Source of the DNA: Gracilaria domingensis
Lineage: Eukaryota; Rhodophyta; Florideophyceae; Gracilariales; Gracilariaceae
Length of the DNA stretch: 41,735 bases
Assembly (NCBI GenBank): GCA_022539475.1
Contig: VCMS01000451.1
Location: 1 to 41,735 of the forward strand
Direction: 5' to 3'
In this document: positions 37,023-41,735 of the stretch, one piece after another
Layout: every line of letters begins with the position of its first letter
Numbering within the stretch: position 1 is the stretch's first letter
The notes under the pieces: model-generated
What the model was told of the DNA's origin: nothing
Seen by the model: the letters and a program-made list of their open reading frames with translations, nothing else
The model's database searches: none
Position numbers and translations under genes: made by a program

Positions 37023-37996
37023 TGTAGAGCAACGCATTTTGCGTGGTTATCAGGATGATGCGCCTCATATACTCAGGGGAGTGATACGAGGATGCACTCG
37101 AAGAGTTATGAGTTGGACCCAATTTTGGCGGTTACTTTTGGAATGGCTTTCCCACAGTTACCTGTAATCAGGGTTGCCATTGCTGGCCAATACCGCTAGG
37201 TGGACGCGTGTACTACACCACCGTGTGTGTGCATATTACGGGACAATAGGTAGTGCACCTGAGGTGCCTGACACTGGGCTAGCCACGTGTACGGACCCCT
37301 GCGGGTGTGCACCACGTGTACATAGTTAGTTTAGACCTACTTAGGTGAGCTCGACCTCATCGTCGCGAGCACCTTTGTAAAGTCAACCCGAGCACTTCTA
37401 AGTGAACTCTTTGTCGAGTAGCGCTCTCTTGAGTGGACTCTACACGAGTGAGGCTCTGGCGCCAACCGCCTACGTGGGTTATCACTCTCGCGAGTATAGC
37501 CACGTCTGGTTACGGTGGTCCTACCCTCTCGGTACCTTTGAGGAACATCTGTCGTTGATGTCGGGACCTGAGGGTCGTACCGAGGAGGTATAGGACTAGA
37601 TTACGAAGTGATCCGACTCTGTATAGAGTTTTGCCGTGTTTACGGAAACCCGTGCATTACCGTTGGAGGATCTCGCCCCGCTCCGGGCACAGTGCCGAGG
37701 AGGCCCTACCCGTCGCGTGTGGGTGTTGTTTGGTTGTTGTTTTCTGTTGCTTTCCCTCTCGGAACTACACCTGTCGTTGGTCGTGTTTCATCGTTGCCGA
37801 TACCACCCCATCTCTGGAGTTTCTCATCGTTTCCTCACCACGTGGCCTAGCACCTCTGTAGGTATAGCCAGTTGCCACTTCGGCCTTACAACCGAGTTAC
37901 GGTGGTACAGAGGGCTCTGTCACTGGTCTGCCATCTTTCACGAGAGCGGACCTTCGGACAGTCTGGTGGGTTTCACTCTTCCGAGTTTGCCCCACA
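37023..37996 (+). repeat. 3' LTR of element C (974 bp)
   Basis: Starts TGTAGAGCAACGC after the polypurine tract and ends GTTTGCCCCACA, like the A end GTTTTGCACCACA. No second copy lies in the window, so the right boundary rests on this motif and on the abrupt switch to C gag-tail sequence at 37997. Confidence 0.7.
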
Positions 37997-40900
37997 CCAG
38001 GTTCAAGGCGAAGTACCCACGCATGGGGTTCAGTTAGGCCCCCCGAACGGAGTTCAGGCACCGAATTCGGTGAGCCCCGTTCAGAAAAAATGACTTCGGG
38101 AGTTTCCCCTACGGGAGGGGCGCCTTCTGAGCCGAAGTTGAAGGCGCCCGAGGCGTCACAGCTTCGCTCCCCAGCTGTTAGAATCCTTTCAAGGATAGCG
38201 GCTACAACTGACGTGAGCTCAGAACACCTTTCGGTTCTACGTCGTCCGTGGATACGGTCCCGTAATCTCCGTATTCCGGAAAGAGTTCTTGTGATGGCCA
38301 AGAGAAACTACAAAGTTTATGCCGATCTTGGCTTGTCTAACCAGTTCATGGTTCGACAGTTGTCTGTGTTGGATACAGGAGCTGCACCGAACCTGATTCA
38401 CCTTGAGTTGGTGCCACCCGCGCTACGGGATGAAATTCGTCATGGTCCAGGTTTGGACATCGCGGATGCCAACAATAACCCGTTGCGTACTCTTGGGTAC
38501 ATACCTCTCATGGTACGATTAGGAACCTGTATGGTTAAAGTGGATTTCATGGCTTGCAAAAGCATTGCCGCACCGGTGATACTCGGTTGTGACTTTGTGA
38601 TCGTTTTGTTGAAGCGATTCGACCTCGAGCTCGAGTTGTTACCATGGATGATGGTTCCGAAATACCGATTGTAAGGAAACCGCTAAAGAGAGCTACACGC
38701 AAGCGCGTCCCGCTCCCTGCTGTACAGGAAGTTCCAACCGTCGACCCGGTATCATCTAAGCTCCATGTGGCTCATGCCATCGCAATCCTGCGCAATCCCA
38801 AGTTTGGGTCACCATAACTACTAAGCAGTCTGGCCTACGTGTGGTACAACCATTGCCATCATTGTATGATCAGAAGCAACTCGCTTTGGCGAACGGAGTA
38901 ATCTCGGTGGAACCCGACAAACCATTCAGAGTTTTGGTCGCCAACTTTGGCACAACCCGACAGTGGTTAGCTAAAAACCAAATCCTTGGTACCACTCTCC
39001 CACACCCTGCTGCTATCGTATCGACGAAGATACCCGTTGCGGATGTTCTCGGTATAACCGATGCTAAGGAGGGGGAGGGATCAGCGGAAACCGCTTTTAC
39101 CGCATCGGTTACCCCGGCGAGCGAAGTTACCGAATCGCTGGCACCCACCGAGGGTAAAGCGTTGCCACCAGGAACGGAAGATACAGACCCTGTCAAGGAA
39201 CTGGAACAGTTGAATTTTAGTCATGTACCTGAATCTCATAGAGGTAAGCTAAGAGAAATGTTGAGGGAGTTCACACCCATGTGGGATGGATCCCTCGGGA
39301 CAATTGGAATCACGGAACACCGTATTGACCTACTTCCAGGTACTAGCCCCATTTCCCAACACCCATACCGGGCTGGTCCCAAAGCTAGGGAAGAAGAGCA
39401 ATCTCAAATTGAGAAGATGTTACGCGCTGGCGTCATAGAGGCGGCTCAATCCGCTTGGGCCTCACCCGTGGTGCTAGTTCCAAAAGCGGACGGATCGTGG
39501 CGATTCTGTATTGATTACCGTCGTCTAAATTCGGTCACCGTCAAAGACTTTATCCCATACCCAGGATGGACGAATACATTGACTCGCTTGGGAGTGCTAC
39601 AGTGTTCACCGCCTTGGATGCCAATTGGGGATACTGGCAAGTTCCGATCCGTGAAAGGATAAGGACAAAACTGCTTTTGTGTGCCACCAAGGTTTGTACC
39701 GGTTTAAGCGAATGCCGTTCGGATTAACAACGCACCGGCTACGTTTCAACGTGCTATCGATATCCTCTTGGCTCGATTCAAGTGGAAGACCTGCTTGGTG
39801 TATCTTGACGATATCATCGTGTTCTCCGATAACCTTGATGACCACTTAACACACGTCCGGGACGTCATGAGAGTCCTCAGGGACGCGGCATTACGCTGAA
39901 ACTCAAGAAGTGCGAGTTCTTCACAGATTCTGTCAAATACCTAGGGCATATCATTCGACCTGGACAGCTCTCAGTTGACGCAGTTCGCGTGAAGTCGCTG
40001 AAGGAAGCGAAACACCCTACGACACAAACGGAACTCCGCAGTTTTCTGGGTCTTTGTAATGTATATCGGCGTTTTGTCCCGAACTTCGCAGATATTGGAC
40101 CCCCTTAACCACCTTTTGAGAAAAGGTCAACCAGTTCAACTGGAACCCCTAGGCGACGCGGAAGCGTCTGCCTTTTCGGCATTAATTGACGCAGTAACGT
40201 CACCGCCAATCTTGGCTTTGCCTAAGCTAGGACTTCCATTCGAAGTAGACACTGACGCCAATGCACACCAGGTTGGTTGCGCCCTGTTTCAGGTCACGGA
40301 AGACGGCGTGAGACATCCAATTGGATACTGGTCGCGATCCTTGAACGTACACGAACGTAACTACTCAGTTTCGGAAAAGAGTGCTTAGCCGTTGTATGGG
40401 CTCTAACTACACTGAGGCCATATCTTATGGGCAACCATTTTACGGTACATACGGACCACTCATCTCCTCCGATGGCTCATGGAAATCTCGGAACCATCAG
40501 GACGCTTGATGCGTTGGCGCTTGAGGTTATCGGAGTTCGATTTCACAGTTACGTACAAAAAAGGAACGTTGAATCTGCAGGCAGATGCACTCTCCCGCTT
40601 GGGGACAGATGCAGAAGCGGCACCAGTTGACGATCTGGACATACCATGCTTTATGGTGGAAGAACAAGCAGGTTGGGTCGAATCCTTGTCGGATGACATC
40701 TGTGACGACATCCTGCTCACTTCTGAGAAGTTGGATCCCTTGACTGGATCTTTTGTACCCATCACTCCCGAGGAGATGATCCGAGAACAGCAACCGGATG
40801 AGTTTTGTACGCGAATTCGCGCTCGTCTCAATGGAGGAGATCGTTTACCTTTCAGGTTAACGATCAGGGGTACCTGGTTAGGTTGGTCGAAGCGTTACCA

Positions 40901-41735
40901 AATTGTGGTCCCATACGTCCGCCTGCAAAACGTGTGTTGTCATGACAACACGATGTGAAGTAGGAGCCCACCCAGGAGGTCGAAAACTAATAGCTTGACC
41001 CTGCGTAGGGATTTTTTACTGGCCGTCAAGTGGCATTGACTTGCTACGCAGTACGACGCTCTTGCACGAGTGCGCTAAAGAATTAACGTGAAACTTCGAA
41101 GTACTCGAGAAGTATAAAACGCTGTTCCCAGCACGGTCTCCTTTGAGTTGTATCGCTATCGATAATCTTAGTGAATTGATCAGAACCGCAAGAGGATAAT
41201 CGATACCTTTGGTTATCAACCGATCGCTTTCTTAGATTGGTACGGACAGTCCCGCTGAACGGATTACGGCCACGTGGTTGCACAAGCTTTGGTCACCCAC
41301 TGGTCTTTGTAGGACGGTCACCGGTTCAGCTATTATCAGATAACGGGTCACAGTTCACGTCGACAGTTTTTCCAGGACGTTCTGTCGGATCTTGAGTGTC
41401 ACAATTTATTTGACGACCACCTACCACCTCCCACAAATGCGTCAGGTAGAACGATTTAACCGACCATGCTGAATGCATTAAGATCTTATGTGGCAGATCA
41501 TGCCTAAGGATTGGGATTTTGTATACGCGACCTACTACGGATGCGACAACACCAAGTCCCACCGGGTACGAGCTAGCACTTTTTGAGTGGTATTGTCAAG
41601 AGTACCGCCACCGTTGCATCGAGGCTCAAGAAACGCTTTCTACGTACCGTCTGTTGGGTTATACAGGAACGCTTGGAAGGATTGGTTAACCAAAATGGTA
41701 CCGGTACGCTCGCACAGCGATGAATAAGGCGCAGG
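37997..41735 (+). pseudogene. Second copy of element C: gag tail and pol to mid-integrase
   Basis: Begins inside the gag C-terminal coding region (equivalent to about 29090) with no LTR, primer site or gag start before it. Protease DTGA is at about 38371; RT, RNase H and integrase follow in order and the window ends within the integrase core. The first part is cleaner than copy 1 (the protease-RT stretch 38841-39662 is one frame), but from about 40900 one-base indels become very dense. At the gag end the slippery-like site reads AAAAAA with the TGA lost. A purine tract at 39066-39080 matches 3576 and 30336. Confidence 0.85.

Larger units (their letters stand above)
27945..37996 (+). mobile_element. 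Element C: chromodomain Ty3/gypsy element, relative of A (5' end missing)
   Basis: Same order as A: gag, pol, disordered tail with chromodomain, antisense ORF, polypurine tract, 3' LTR. The 5' LTR, primer site and gag N-terminus are absent. The sequence starts at the position equivalent to gag residue LLSYRYYR of A, fused to the D LTR. A single N at 29423 marks a join between contigs whose ends overlap by about 130 bases. Right of the N the text is full of one-base indels, so the breaks here cannot be separated from sequencing error. Confidence 0.85.

Overview
The window is one block of nested and rearranged Ty3/gypsy-type LTR retrotransposons from a eukaryote. I see no host gene, tRNA, rRNA, CRISPR array or bacterial feature. 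Chromodomain-bearing gypsy elements, long intronless ORFs and about 50% GC in coding parts would suit an oomycete, an early-diverging fungus or a red alga, but the sequence does not settle the taxon. Single-base indels are dense at both ends and around the single N at 29423, so the window looks like a whole small long-read scaffold with poorly polished ends.

Layout. (1) Element A, + strand, 1-11350: partial 5' LTR, tRNA primer site, gag, pol (protease, RT, RNase H, integrase), a long disordered tail ending in a chromodomain, an array of tiny hairpins, a large antisense ORF, polypurine tract and 3' LTR. A sits inside the 5' LTR of element B. (2) Element B, + strand, 11351-21064: a different gypsy lineage without chromodomain. 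Its gag start lies inside the LTR, and its pol carries two separate internally duplicated modules. Its 3' LTR, about 1.95 kb, holds an antisense ORF and GC-rich palindromes. (3) 21065-21614: AT-rich, no gene seen. (4) Element D, - strand, 21615-27944: a non-autonomous relative of A/C that keeps a 5' coding region and a chromodomain, lacks protease-RT-RNase H-integrase, and has a 2 kb hairpin-studded non-coding tract where A and C have the antisense ORF. Its two ends carry different LTR types, and two LTRs are joined tail-to-head. (5) Element C, + strand, 27945-37996: a diverged relative of A with the same gene order, including a homologous antisense ORF. (6) 37997-41735: a second copy of the C pol region joined directly to the end of the C 3' LTR.

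How the parts work together: gag and pol supply the usual particle, replication and integration functions, and the chromodomain probably steers integration. A and C, though strongly diverged, share an antisense-coded protein of about 600 codons between the chromodomain and the 3' polypurine tract. They also share polypurine-tract-like sequences repeated inside the element, and with D they share regularly spaced mini-hairpins whose sequence varies while the fold is kept. These shared accessory traits are the most interesting content here. Nearly every coding region is broken by single-base frameshifts or single stops, either from decay or from sequencing error.
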